Positions 17,604 to 26,806 of a DNA stretch of 64,000 bases are shown here, piece after piece. Both the position numbers and the translations under genes were made by a program. Each line of letters starts with the position of its first letter. The first letter of the stretch is position 1. Below the pieces are notes generated by a model. That model saw only the letters and a program-made list of their open reading frames with translations, was not told the origin of the DNA and made no database searches. The stretch is from Nostoc linckia FACHB-104 (lineage in GTDB: Bacteria > Cyanobacteriota > Cyanobacteriia > Cyanobacteriales > Nostocaceae), in contig NZ_JACJQJ010000014.1 in assembly GCF_014696615.1 (NCBI RefSeq), positions 93,183 to 157,182 on the forward strand, written 5' to 3'.

Positions 17604-18464
17604 TCAAATAGATATCTTTTTAGGAATAACACTTCTCATACCACTTTTAGCGCCTACAGCATCACCTTTGTAACGTGGGATGATATGGATACTGGTGTGC
17701 ATCATATTTTGACCTGCGGTGCGATTGACGTTGATTCCAATATTAAAGCCATCAGGATTAAATTCTGCTTTGAGCATTTCTTGTACTTTATTCACCATAA
17801 ACCAGCAAGCAGATTGTTCTTTAAAGGGTAGGTCAAAATAATTGCTCATATGGCGTTTAGGAATCACTAAAATATGTCCTTTACTAAGGGGATAGCCATC
17901 AAAAATTGCATAAGCAGTTGCAGATTCTGTTAATAGTTTTAAATGTGTATAGGGATTGCAGAATAAACAATTATTAGATGAGTTACGCTGGTGATTGTAA
18001 TGCCGATATTCATAAAACTCCCGATTTTCATCTAAATAAATAGAATGGAAAGGAAGCTTGACAATACATTGATATGTATGTTTTTTATGAACATAATGTT
18101 CTCTAAAACCTTCTTTTTTAATATCTCTCCTCACTGCATAATAAGCTTTACCTCCTGGCTTCAATAAATGTGATACATCCATGAGAACATTAGCTTGTTC
18201 TTCAGAAAACAACACATTTAATACATAAAAGCAAATTATTGTGTCAAATTTCTCTTGAGGATATTGGGGAAAATAATAAGGGTCATAACCTGTAATATCA
18301 CAGCCTTTGTCACGCAATATTTTCACATCATTACCAAAGCCACAACCAAAATCTAATATTTTGCCTTGAAGCAGGTTTTGATTTAATAAATATTGTGCTG
18401 GAAAAGACAAGCTAGTTCTTTCTATAGCTGTGAGATGGCTAAATAGATTTTTTTGCTGTTTCAT
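17604..18464 (-). CDS. SAM methyltransferase-HIT domain fusion, HIT nucleophile replaced by Ser
   Basis: About 286 residues. N-terminal class I methyltransferase (about 10-150): SAM loop LDFGCGFGND, acidic end GYDPYYFP, FDTIICFYVLNV. C-terminal HIT domain (about 165-286): zinc-type CLFC pair, GYPLSKGHILVIPKRH, and the catalytic stretch MMHTSIHIIPRYKGD. Canonical HIT is H-x-H-x-H; here the middle, nucleophilic His is Ser258 between His256 and His260, so the nucleotide hydrolase or transferase activity may be lost. The first Met options are 18464 (MKQQKNLF, chosen because the fold begins there), 18506 and 18527; none has a strong ribosome site. Substrates unknown. Confidence 0.85.
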   Translation of the reverse strand: MKQQKNLFSHLTAIERTSLSFPAQYLLNQNLLQGKILDFGCGFGNDVKILRDKGCDITGYDPYYFPQYPQEKFDTIICFYVLNVLFSEEQANVLMDVSHLLKPGGKAYYAVRRDIKKEGFREHYVHKKHTYQCIVKLPFHSIYLDENREFYEYRHYNHQRNSSNNCLFCNPYTHLKLLTESATAYAIFDGYPLSKGHILVIPKRHMSNYFDLPFKEQSACWFMVNKVQEMLKAEFNPDGFNIGINVNRTAGQNMMHTSIHIIPRYKGDAVGAKSGMRSVIPKKISI

Positions 18465-18713
18465 GGAATTTCGCTGTTTCTGTCTTCTGCTGCTTCTCGG
18501 TTTCATTATTACGGAGACAGAAGGCATAAGAATAAGATAATTATTATACTCTCGTATTTATGGGAAAGGAGGGCTAGGGAAGCTGGATAACAAAAGTATA
18601 ATTACTGAGGCTTTTTGTAATAAACCTTAAAATTTTTTGCGTATATTGCTGAACCGAAATATAGCTTTATTAAGGCAAGCTAGGTGTAGATTACTATATC
18701 AGTGGTGAGATCT

Positions 18714-19109
18714 ATGCCTCGCGAAAGACAAAAATCACGTATTTTAGAAAAGGCTCAATTAAGAACTTACGGACTCCATGCGATTGATCCGAACATTGAT
18801 TTTGGAGAGAATCGCAACTTGGAAGGCATGAGAGATCTAATAGAGAAATTACGCAATAAAATGCTGGCTTATAATACCGCTTTAGTCACGCTCAATACTT
18901 ATAAAAGCGAGATTAAAGATCTAGAAAAAACCTTGGGCGACCTCTGTGAGAGAATGTTACTGGGAGTCGCTTTTAGATACGGTAAAGACAGCCACCAATA
19001 TGAATTAGCAGGTGGTGTACGTACAAGTAAACGCGTCCGTAAAAGCACGGTTACCCGTGCTAAGTCAGTTAAAGAAGAAACACCGAGTGGGAAGACGAAG
19101 AAGGTGTAG
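18714..19109 (+). CDS. Conserved cyanobacterial protein of unknown function, basic C-terminus
   Basis: 131 residues. It starts MPRERQKSRILEKAQ, continues with a helical, probably coiled-coil middle (about 40-90; LIEKLRNKMLAYNTALVTL) and ends in a Lys/Arg/Ser/Thr-rich tail (RTSKRVRKSTVTRAKS). I recall similar unnamed proteins in Nostocales but no function. The basic tail suggests nucleic-acid binding, which is inference. ATG 18714 is preferred over GTG 18702 or 18705 because GGTGAG sits four bases upstream of it. Confidence 0.8.
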   Translation: MPRERQKSRILEKAQLRTYGLHAIDPNIDFGENRNLEGMRDLIEKLRNKMLAYNTALVTLNTYKSEIKDLEKTLGDLCERMLLGVAFRYGKDSHQYELAGGVRTSKRVRKSTVTRAKSVKEETPSGKTKKV

Positions 19110-19188
19110 GAGTGGGGAATGGGTAATTGGTAATGGGAAGTTAGAACTTGTGCTTTCTCCCTCATCTCCCTCATCCCCGCTTCAGCTT

Positions 19189-20463
19189 CTAATTCCTCCC
19201 ATTCGGCCTTTGAATAATCGTTTCCGTCACTCGGCGCTTGGCTTTGGGATCTATTGCTACTAAACGCAGGTACTCGCCTTCATATTCAGTTAGACATGAT
19301 TCTAAAGCTGAGATGGCATCTGAGTGAGCATCGATGTGGGTATTGAGACAACTTTGCCAGGAACCTGTGCGGAAGCGTCTTTCATCGACGTGTTCAATAT
19401 TAATTGTGTGACCCTGCGCTAAGATTTGCCGGATTTGTTCTTGTGTTTCTAGGGTTAAATGGGGACTTAATGTTTCTTGTTTTTCTGAGTTGTTATTAGT
19501 TGCGCCTTTATTTACACCATTGCTGGATGGCTGAGTTATTGGTGTCGCTGCAGCAGGTGGTGCAGCTTGGTAACTTTTGCCGCGATTGAGGCGATTGTAT
19601 TCGTCAACTAGCTGGGAATTTTCTACTCGTTTTTGTTCGCCAACCATCAATTTACCAGATTCAAGTAAATGAGATAGCCTAAAATCCGGCTTTTTAAATT
19701 CTGGTGGCCCTTCAGCGCTATTCACTATACGTAGGGAAACACGCTCAAATCCTATTTGATGGATGAAGTGGCGAATTTGTTCGTCATAAATGCGCGATCG
19801 CAATGCGCTAAAAAAGTCTATCGATTGATTGGGGAAGGTATCAACTAGCTGTTCGATTTCCCGCTGAGAGAGTCCATCTGGTTCAAATATCCCCCCAACT
19901 ATTCCGACTTTGTCATCGCGATCGGGTTCCCAGTAAAATTTCTCCATGCGACCATCCCGAATTAATGGTGCATAAAGGGTAGAAAAATCATTTCCTGTAA
20001 CGATAATCGGTACTCGACGTAACGGTGTGGAATCATAACTTCCAGGTAATTGCACATCTGTAGGATTATCGGCAATATTCATCAGCGTGGCGTTTACCAA
20101 CTGAGTATTGACTGTATATTGCGTTCCTTCATCAAATCTACCTGCACCTGCATCCAAATCATTAATCATCAGCACGCACATTTTACCGCGCACTTTGATT
20201 AATTCTGCGGTTTCCCGATAGCGCAGACGTATTAAACGTGCTGGATCTCCCGCATCTGGACTTTCTAATTCACCACCAGATATGTGAGTTACCTCTACAC
20301 CCATTTTCTCGAAGACTAACTCACATTGAAAAGATTTTCCCTCTCCTTTCCGTCCGTGAACCCCTAAAATTAAGGGAACTCGCACGCCAGGGAGATCTAG
20401 AAAGTTTTTGGTAATATGGACAGCTAATTTGTCCAAAAACCGAGGAGCGATATAGTAACTCAT
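19189..20463 (-). CDS. rca: Rubisco activase with C-terminal small-subunit-like (SSUL) domain
   Basis: 424 residues. The AAA+ module (1-290) has Walker A GVHGRKGEGKS (34-44) and Walker B CVLMINDLDAGAG. A Pro/Ala/Thr/Asn-rich linker (about 290-335) leads to an RbcS-like domain (about 338-420; EQIRQILAQGHTINIEHVD, RFRTGSWQSC). Such activases remove inhibitory sugar phosphates from Rubisco with ATP and use the SSUL domain to enter carboxysomes. Two Cys in the SSUL part (SWQSC, LESC) could form the redox pair known from CcmM SSUL modules. No rbcL/rbcS genes are adjacent. This form is typical of filamentous cyanobacteria. Confidence 0.95.
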   Translation of the reverse strand: MSYYIAPRFLDKLAVHITKNFLDLPGVRVPLILGVHGRKGEGKSFQCELVFEKMGVEVTHISGGELESPDAGDPARLIRLRYRETAELIKVRGKMCVLMINDLDAGAGRFDEGTQYTVNTQLVNATLMNIADNPTDVQLPGSYDSTPLRRVPIIVTGNDFSTLYAPLIRDGRMEKFYWEPDRDDKVGIVGGIFEPDGLSQREIEQLVDTFPNQSIDFFSALRSRIYDEQIRHFIHQIGFERVSLRIVNSAEGPPEFKKPDFRLSHLLESGKLMVGEQKRVENSQLVDEYNRLNRGKSYQAAPPAAATPITQPSSNGVNKGATNNNSEKQETLSPHLTLETQEQIRQILAQGHTINIEHVDERRFRTGSWQSCLNTHIDAHSDAISALESCLTEYEGEYLRLVAIDPKAKRRVTETIIQRPNGRN

Positions 20464-20591
20464 GCAATCATTTTTGGTTAGTGCTTCTTAGGATCATGGT
20501 AGTTTTTTTTAGCTACTGATGTTTATGTATCTTTGGGTAGAGAAGGGATTGGGGACTGGTGATTGGGGAAAGGGGAAGGGGAAAAAGTAAG

Positions 20592-20657
20592 TTTAGGGTG
20601 GGTATGGGCAATAACTTAAAAAAATAAGGGCTTGAGCGATAAAAGTGCCCACCCTAA
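20592..20657. repeat. Small inverted-repeat element (TTTAGGGTGGG...CCCACCCTAA)
   Basis: TTTAGGGTGGG near 20592 and CCCACCCTAAG at 20648-20657 are inverted repeats about 65 bp apart. It lies between the GH13 gene and rca, both on the minus strand, and could form a hairpin after the amylase gene. Confidence 0.5.
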
Positions 20658-20714
20658 GATAAGTGTTATGAGAGTTTTTTTATGCCTCGAAAGATGGGGG
20701 ATGCTGCATCTTAA

Positions 20715-22178
20715 TTAACTGACACTGAGGATGCAACCGGCACGTGCGGGAAGAGAGAGAGAAAGCTGCTGGGTTTCTCCTTGTTTATCCCAGGTAATTT
20801 CGGCATTGCCATATACAAGCTTGTTGGGTTGAGTACGCAAATTATTAATGTCAATATTTGCGTTTGTTGATGCTGTACCAGTGTTAACGGCAATAATTAA
20901 TTCTTCTGTGCCTAAGGTTCTGGCAAATACATACAGTGCGCCTTGGGCATAAATTACTTGGTAATCGCCTGTCCGCAAAGCTGGGTAAGTATGGCGCAGG
21001 GCAATTAATTGGCGGTGAGTCTGGAGAATTTCACGATCCCAGGTAGCTTCTAAAGGAAAGCCACGGCGAGAATCGGGATCTATGGCACCAGATAAACCAA
21101 CTTCATCACCATAGTAAATACTAGGGGCACCAGGAAATGTCAGTAATAGCAGGGTTGCTAGTTCTACACTGGCTTTATCGCCACCAGAAATTGTGAGTAA
21201 TCTGGCTGTATCGTGACTCGCTAGCAAGTTTAATTGCGTCAGTTGAATTTCCCAAGGGTAAAGTTGCAATAGTTCCTGAATTTGGGCAGCGTACTCAGCT
21301 GCAAATAAAGGTGGGTATGGTTTATAGTCACGGCTTTGTACTTGATCTAAGACTACGCGATCGCCTGCGGCAAAGGCGATGGTTGGCCCGGCAAATAGAT
21401 AATTCATTACGCCGTCAAATTGAGTACCATCTAGCCACTCGCGGGAATCTCCCCACACTTCACCCACAATATAAGCTTCGGGATTAATTGCTTTGACGCG
21501 ATCGCGAAATTCTTGCCAAAATCCTGGTGTTTTAATTTCAAATGGTACATCTAACCGCCAGCCGTCAATGCCGAATTTAATCCAATATTCGGCAATTTCC
21601 ATAATATATTCTTTGACTTCGGGGTTGTCGTGGTTAAATACTGGCAAAGCCCGATTTCCCGCCCAGCCTTCATAGTTGGCAGGAAATTCACCGTTGTAAG
21701 GTGAAACTGGCCAGCCCTCAACTTTAAACCAATTTACCCAAGGAGAATGAGGGCCATTTTCTAAAACGTCGTGAAAAAAGAAAAAGCCGCGACTGGAGTG
21801 GTTAAATACTCCATCTAACACGACTTTGATATTGCGCTGATGGGCTGCGTCTAGTAATTCCTTAAAAGCTTCATTCCCCCCTAAGAGTGGATCGACCTGA
21901 TAATAATCGTGGGTATGGTAGCGGTGATTACTAGCGGATTGAAAGATGGGTGTAAAGTAGATGGCGTTAATTCCTAGATCCTGGATGTAATCTAAACCTT
22001 CGATAATGCCCCATAAATCGCCACCTTTGTAACCTTGCAATGTTGGCATTGCTTCCCAATCTTCCCACCGGGCCTCATGCAATAAACGTTTGCGAGGCTG
22101 TTTACTTCTAGCAAAGCGATCAGGAAAAATTTGGTAGAAAACTGCGTGTTTAACCCAGTCTGGTGTTTGAATTTGCAT
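20715..22178 (-). CDS. GH13 alpha-amylase family protein (neopullulanase/cyclomaltodextrinase type)
   Basis: 487 residues, a (beta/alpha)8 glycoside hydrolase. The first region AVFYQIFPDRFARS, second DGVFNHSS, catalytic nucleophile Asp in DGWRLDVP, acid/base Glu in YIVGEVWGDS and third Asp in LLASHDTARL are all present. A C-terminal beta domain starts near 405. There is no signal peptide, so it acts on cytosolic alpha-glucans, probably in glycogen or maltodextrin turnover. FPDRF and the length point to the cyclomaltodextrinase/neopullulanase branch; exact specificity cannot be read from motifs. Confidence 0.92.
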   Translation of the reverse strand: MQIQTPDWVKHAVFYQIFPDRFARSKQPRKRLLHEARWEDWEAMPTLQGYKGGDLWGIIEGLDYIQDLGINAIYFTPIFQSASNHRYHTHDYYQVDPLLGGNEAFKELLDAAHQRNIKVVLDGVFNHSSRGFFFFHDVLENGPHSPWVNWFKVEGWPVSPYNGEFPANYEGWAGNRALPVFNHDNPEVKEYIMEIAEYWIKFGIDGWRLDVPFEIKTPGFWQEFRDRVKAINPEAYIVGEVWGDSREWLDGTQFDGVMNYLFAGPTIAFAAGDRVVLDQVQSRDYKPYPPLFAAEYAAQIQELLQLYPWEIQLTQLNLLASHDTARLLTISGGDKASVELATLLLLTFPGAPSIYYGDEVGLSGAIDPDSRRGFPLEATWDREILQTHRQLIALRHTYPALRTGDYQVIYAQGALYVFARTLGTEELIIAVNTGTASTNANIDINNLRTQPNKLVYGNAEITWDKQGETQQLSLSLPARAGCILSVS

Positions 22179-22556
22179 GAAGTCCTCTCGATACTATTAG
22201 GTGCAATCGTTGCAAATAATAGCTTCTTTGCGGGTCTTACTTGTGGTAGAAATTCTAATATTAATTGTTGACAGTTGACAGTTGACGGTTGACTGCTGAC
22301 TGGGAAGAAGAATTTTTCGGTAAATTTTACGGCGAAAGGCCGAGAAGCTAGTTTTGTGTTCGGCTTCCAGGCTTGAAGCATGGGTAAGATGGGGAAAAAT
22401 AATTTGCTAAGCTATTCTGCTTTTAAGTTGCACAATCCGTCATGAGGGCTGTTAACGGTTGACCGTTGACAGTTAATAGCCTTCATGAGTAGTTATGCAA
22501 TTTAGGCGCGCATTAGCTTATTTCCAGTGAACTGTGAACAGTCAACCGTCAACACT
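22179..22556. repeat. Repeat-rich spacer (GTTGACGGTTGAC units and a shared 30-bp block)
   Basis: Between divergent genes. TTGACAGTTGACGGTTGACTG at 22267-22300 and related units near 22450-22475 and 22528-22553 are short tandem repeats. The block GTTATGCAATTTAGGCGCGC (from 22492) recurs at 53181 with the same neighbouring repeats. No gene is seen. Confidence 0.65.
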
Positions 22557-23645
22557 ATGAATATGGAACGCCCAATTTTATACATAGCCATTACTAACCA
22601 CGGTTTTGGTCATGCTAGTCGCATGGCATCAGTCGCTGCAACTATTCAAAAGTTATGTCCAGAAGTTTTGTTAATTATGGTGACTACTGCGCCGCGGTGG
22701 TTACTAGAGTGCTATATCGAAGGCGATTTTATCCATCGTCCTAGGGCTTTTGATTTGGGTGTGATCCAAGCAGATAGCTTGACAATGGATAAAGCTGCGA
22801 CTTTGGACAAGTTAAGGGAAATTAAGCAGAAGCAGAATTCCCTGGTGGCATCGGAAGTCAATTTTATTCGCCAAAATCGTGTCCATCTGATCTTGGCGGA
22901 TATCCCCTTTCTCGCCTCTGTAATTGCTAAGGCTGCAAATATCCCCTGCTGGTCAATGAGTAACTTTGGCTGGGATTTTATCTATCGTGATTGGGGCGGG
23001 GAATTTTTGGAAATTGCTGACTGGATTAGTCAGTGTTATTCAAAATGCGATCGCCTGTATCGTCTCCCCTTTCATGAGCCAATGTCTGCTTTCCCCAATA
23101 TTATTAATGTGGGTTTAACAGGTGGTTCACCCCGTTATGCTGCTGATGATTTGCGTTCCAGTTGGGGAATTACTGCACCTGTGGAAAAAACTATTCTGCT
23201 GACTTTCGGCGGCTTAGGTTTGCAGCAACTTCCCTACGATAACTTGTGCCTATTCCCCGATTGGCAATTTATTGTTTTTGATCAATCTGCACCAGATTTA
23301 CCTAATGTAGTGAAAATTACTGACCGTAAATACCGCCCTGTAGATTTTATGCCCATTTGTGGGCGAGTTGTATCTAAACCTGGTTACGGTACTTTTGCGG
23401 AGGCTATCAGATTAGAAGTACCTATTGCTACTGTTACTCGTGAAGGTTTTGCGGAAGCAGCTTTTTTAGTAGAAGGTTTGACCAATTATCATCAGCATCA
23501 AATTCTCACTCCAACGGAGTTTTTCCAAGGAACTTGGGATTTTCTGCATCAACCTCTGCTGCAACCAAAGCTATCCCAACAAATTGCTAAAGATGGCAAT
23601 GAAGCGATCGCAAATGCTGTGATGCAATATTTTTCTATGAGTTAG
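22557..23645 (+). CDS. GT-B-like glycosyltransferase family protein
   Basis: About 362 residues. The N-terminus ILYIAITNHGFGHASR resembles the nucleotide-sugar-transferase type start of GT-B proteins (glycine-rich loop with GHA). The C-terminal half has KTILLTFGGLG and a donor-site-like VVSKPGYGTFAEAIRL, as in MurG and UDP-glycosyltransferase relatives. It is cytosolic, without membrane segments. Donor and acceptor are unknown. The reading frame extends back to GTG 22527, but those codons lie in a GTTGAC-type repeat, so ATG 22557 (or 22563) is preferred. Divergent from the GH13 gene. Confidence 0.82.
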   Translation: MNMERPILYIAITNHGFGHASRMASVAATIQKLCPEVLLIMVTTAPRWLLECYIEGDFIHRPRAFDLGVIQADSLTMDKAATLDKLREIKQKQNSLVASEVNFIRQNRVHLILADIPFLASVIAKAANIPCWSMSNFGWDFIYRDWGGEFLEIADWISQCYSKCDRLYRLPFHEPMSAFPNIINVGLTGGSPRYAADDLRSSWGITAPVEKTILLTFGGLGLQQLPYDNLCLFPDWQFIVFDQSAPDLPNVVKITDRKYRPVDFMPICGRVVSKPGYGTFAEAIRLEVPIATVTREGFAEAAFLVEGLTNYHQHQILTPTEFFQGTWDFLHQPLLQPKLSQQIAKDGNEAIANAVMQYFSMS

Positions 23646-23667
23646 GAGCGATCGCACTATGCAAATC

Positions 23668-24645
23668 CTACTCTGCAGAATTTGCTTCCAACCAGCTAAG
23701 TAAATCCTCTAACCCTGTAAAATCTAGCAAAGCTTCGCCAAGTGCTTCTAATTGCGCTAGAGAAAGCGATTGAATGCGTTCTTGAAATTCTTTTGGTAAC
23801 TCTCCCACCCGTCTTGTTACTTGCCTTTGTACAAGCTCTTGTGCTTGTTTTTGCCTACCTTCTTGCTCTCCCGCTTCTCTACCGCGTTCGTAACCAATAC
23901 GTTCACCAGTTGTTACATAGCTCATAGTTCGCTCCTGCTCAAACTGCTTAAATTCTTCCCAAAACTCTGCTTCCAATGCTTTTGGTAAAATCATAACCCA
24001 ATCAATAAATCGGTAGAGGTTACGAATATCTTTTTCTTGCAATCCTTGTTCGTATAATCGACGGATTAAGCTAAATTTCCAAGTTTTGCGATCGCCTGGT
24101 TTTTTACTTGTCTGCTGTGTTTTTAAATGTGCCATGACAACCGTTGCAAATGGGTTATCGCTCTTGTCTAAATCTGCCCAACGGTTTTGATAATCAAGAA
24201 GTTTGACGGTGCCAAATTCAAAATTTAGCCTGGTATTGGGATAATTATAATTGTATTGATTTGGTCGCCAATTTGGGTCAGCATCGCACAAAATCGCCAA
24301 GCTAATTGCTGGTTTGCCAAATTTGTCAAATATCCGCAGGTTATAAGAAAACATTCTTTCAGCAAAATTCTCTTCCGGTTTTGCTTGAATTTCTACATGA
24401 ATTAATAGCCAAATTTCTTCTCCTTGAATTTGCCAAACTTTAACTAATTTATCTGCGTATCTTCTGCCTTGTTCGGCATCACGGGCGATTTGCTGAAATT
24501 CTTTATCTAAAAATTCATGGGGACGTTCCCAGTCAATTAGTATGGCGGTTTCTGGGAAGAAAAAATGCATGGCTTGGGGAAAGTATGCTTCTAATATTTC
24601 TTTCCAGGGTGAATCATTATCGGCTCTTTCTAATTCCTCAGTCAT
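23668..24645 (-). CDS. Rpn-family (PD-(D/E)XK) nuclease-like protein with DUF4351-type tail
   Basis: 325 residues. The N-terminal half (about 10-230) fits the Rpn/transposase-like YhgA nuclease fold common in cyanobacteria: ILIDWERPHEFLDKEFQQI, then LVKVW...EIWLLIHVEIQ, with an E-x-Q core resembling the PD-(D/E)XK site. A charged linker (GERIGYERGREAGEQEG) leads to a C-terminal helical region (LSLAQLEALGEALLDFTGLEDL) of DUF4351 type. Such genes are numerous and mobile; a role in recombination is known for E. coli Rpn proteins. It is convergent with the glycosyltransferase gene. Activity here is unproven. Confidence 0.82.
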   Translation of the reverse strand: MTEELERADNDSPWKEILEAYFPQAMHFFFPETAILIDWERPHEFLDKEFQQIARDAEQGRRYADKLVKVWQIQGEEIWLLIHVEIQAKPEENFAERMFSYNLRIFDKFGKPAISLAILCDADPNWRPNQYNYNYPNTRLNFEFGTVKLLDYQNRWADLDKSDNPFATVVMAHLKTQQTSKKPGDRKTWKFSLIRRLYEQGLQEKDIRNLYRFIDWVMILPKALEAEFWEEFKQFEQERTMSYVTTGERIGYERGREAGEQEGRQKQAQELVQRQVTRRVGELPKEFQERIQSLSLAQLEALGEALLDFTGLEDLLSWLEANSAE

Positions 24646-24964
24646 CTGGATTTTTAATTTTGCATCTGTTCAACGGATATAGTAAAGAATACTCTAGTGC
24701 CGATTATTGCCATACTGTAAATGATTTACTTACACACATGCTTGGCGATCGCACTGTGAAGACGATGCTGCCTCCAAGTTGTGTGATATATTCTCAATCA
24801 GCAAGCGAATTCTCTAGCTCAGTAGACTTTTAACTCATTGCAGATGACCGAAAACAAAAAGAATTCCATCTCCAAACTGCCAAGCTTCACTCGCGGTACT
24901 AAGAGATTTATTTACAGGTGTCATTAATTTTGAATTTTGAATTTTGAATTCGGAGCGAAGCGAC
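24646..24964. other. Intergenic region between divergent genes
   Basis: No gene found. The ATTTTGAATTTTGAATT repeat at about 24927-24950 is followed by GGAG at 24952, the likely ribosome site of the next gene. Confidence 0.4.
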
Positions 24965-25378
24965 GTGACTCATTACCAAAAGCTACTTAGAGTTTCCACT
25001 ACTGGCAAGTCTTTTCAAAATATCACCTCAAAAATTGAAGCGATTGTTGCTGAGTCGGGTGTGGAAACTGGTCTTTGTACTTTATTTTTACGCCACACTT
25101 CCGCTAGTTTAGTGATTCAAGAAAATGCTGACCCTGATGTGCTGGTGGATCTGGCTAATTTTATGGCGAAACTTGTACCGGAATCAGGCAAGTACATTCA
25201 TGATGCAGAAGGCCCTGATGATATGCCGGCACATATCCGTTCCGTTTTGACTCACACTTCAGAACATATCCCCATTAATCGCGGTCATTTGGTGTTGGGG
25301 ACTTGGCAAGGTATTTATGTTTGGGAGCATCGTCAGCGCAGTCATGTTAGAGAATTAGTAGTCCACATCTCTGGATAG
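24965..25378 (+). CDS. YjbQ family protein (UPF0047, secondary thiamine-phosphate synthase type)
   Basis: 137 residues. Family signatures: TLFLRHTSASLVIQENADP, the conserved His in KYIHDAEGPDDMPAHIR, and HLVLGTWQGIYVWEHR at the end. YjbQ proteins are small trimeric cytosolic enzymes with weak thiamine-phosphate synthase activity; their primary role is unclear. I chose GTG 24965 because GGAG (24952-24955) lies nine bases upstream; the frame also runs back to TTG 24944, inside a repeat. Confidence 0.88.
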   Translation: MTHYQKLLRVSTTGKSFQNITSKIEAIVAESGVETGLCTLFLRHTSASLVIQENADPDVLVDLANFMAKLVPESGKYIHDAEGPDDMPAHIRSVLTHTSEHIPINRGHLVLGTWQGIYVWEHRQRSHVRELVVHISG

Positions 25379-25484
25379 AAGTTTTCCTGGGTTGGTTAAT
25401 CATTAAATATTATTTAAGGCACAGTTTTATGTAGCCTTAATTGGGCATAAAATAATTAGCTCACTTTGTGGCTACTGAGATTTA

Positions 25485-26276
25485 ATGAGAATTGCTGACT
25501 TAATTACTTGGTTTGAAGAATGGGCAAATCCTGCCTGGTGTGAAAGTTGGGATAATTGTGGTTGGCAGGTTGAACCTGGGATTTTACAAGAACCCGCTAG
25601 GGTTTTGGTATGTTTAACGCCAACTTTAGCGGTGATGCAAGAAGCGATCGCCACTAATGCTAATCTGATTTTTGCCCATCATCCCCTAATTTTTAGCCCG
25701 CCTAAGTCTTTTCGCATTGGAGAAGCGATCGCGGATATGGTGCGATTAGCTTTTCTTCACAATATTGGCATTTACAGCGCCCATACCAATTTTGATCAAG
25801 TACAGGATGGGACTGCTGATGTTTTGGCTCAAATTCTCGAACTCCAAGATTCAACCCCTATCGTTCCCACACAAAATGGTTTAGGGTACGGTCGAGTCGG
25901 AAATCTTCAGCCTGTAATGACGTTAGAAAAATTACTGACAGTAATCCACAAGCAACTTGCTCCCAAAAGCTTGATTGTTTCCCCAACTGCTGATTTACAC
26001 CAAGAAATGTCCCGTGTGGCAGTTTTGGGGGGTTCGGGTGCTAGCTATATTTCGTCCGTGGTGAAAACTAATGCCCAAGCTTATCTCACTTCCGATTGTA
26101 AATTTCATCAATTTCAAGAAAGTCGCGATCGCGGTCTGATTTTAATTGATGCGGGACATTACGCTACTGAACGCCCAGCTTGCGATCGCTTGACCCAGAA
26201 ATTACGGTCTTTGAATCTCGATTGGGTAGAGTTAAGCCAACAAGATGAGGATTTCCGCGAGTTTTTCCCTGAATAA
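25485..26276 (+). CDS. Nif3-like dinuclear metal-centre protein
   Basis: 263 residues of the NIF3/YbgI/DUF34 family. Metal-binding residues are visible in FAHHPLIF (about 61-68), IYSAHTNFDQ (about 100) and LIDAGHYATERP (about 225). These proteins form toroidal hexamers. They are often named GTP cyclohydrolase 1 type 2, but the cellular reaction is uncertain, and roles in metal handling or GTP-related chemistry are proposed. Full family length, no insertion. It starts 106 bp after yjbQ on the same strand, so it may be cotranscribed. Confidence 0.92.
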   Translation: MRIADLITWFEEWANPAWCESWDNCGWQVEPGILQEPARVLVCLTPTLAVMQEAIATNANLIFAHHPLIFSPPKSFRIGEAIADMVRLAFLHNIGIYSAHTNFDQVQDGTADVLAQILELQDSTPIVPTQNGLGYGRVGNLQPVMTLEKLLTVIHKQLAPKSLIVSPTADLHQEMSRVAVLGGSGASYISSVVKTNAQAYLTSDCKFHQFQESRDRGLILIDAGHYATERPACDRLTQKLRSLNLDWVELSQQDEDFREFFPE

Positions 26277-26590
26277 TATGTATATTATTATTCCTTAATA
26301 TAATTAATCTTGTTAGCTTTAATGTGGCAAATACTGAAAAATCATGTATATTTAACTATCATAACTTTTTGTCCGGTTGCCAGTTGAGTACTAGGGAAGT
26401 ATGTATTTTAATCCGTACTTTTATTAATAAAATCGGCTGTCACAGAATCGGACAAGATGCAGATTCTCGATGACGGAGATCACATTTTTATGTAATTATA
26501 ATCACAATAGCTGCTGTCAGATATCAATTAGTAAAATAAGCAAATATCCCATACTGGAGGTAACAAATTGCATAATATGACCTAATTATT
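26277..26590. other. Intergenic region upstream of 71-residue gene
   Basis: AT-rich, no gene seen. ACTGGAGGTAAC at about 26553-26564 looks like a strong Shine-Dalgarno but is 27 bases before the ATG at 26591 and has no correctly spaced start of its own that I can defend. Confidence 0.4.
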
Positions 26591-26806
26591 ATGATTCGCA
26601 CACTTGTTGAATCTGCTTTCCAAACTGGATACCTTAGTGTTGAATCTGAAGGTCTACTCCATCAAGTGCTAGCGACAAAGTCTTATCAGTCAGATGATTT
26701 GGTAGCCCTTGCCGCTTTATATGATGCAGTTCGTGGGGGTAGAGTTAAACGAGAAGCATCCTCGAAATTACTCATGGAAATTCCCATAGGGAATAAATCT
26801 TGCTGA
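26591..26806 (+). CDS. Small conserved cyanobacterial protein, unknown function
   Basis: 71 residues, soluble, mostly helical. The pattern TLVESAFQTGYLSVESEGLL, LATKSYQSDDLVALAALYD and GGRVKREASSKLL resembles short unnamed proteins common in cyanobacteria. I know no function. It has no cysteine pair or DNA-binding signature. The next gene on the same strand is more than 500 bp away. Confidence 0.65.
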   Translation: MIRTLVESAFQTGYLSVESEGLLHQVLATKSYQSDDLVALAALYDAVRGGRVKREASSKLLMEIPIGNKSC

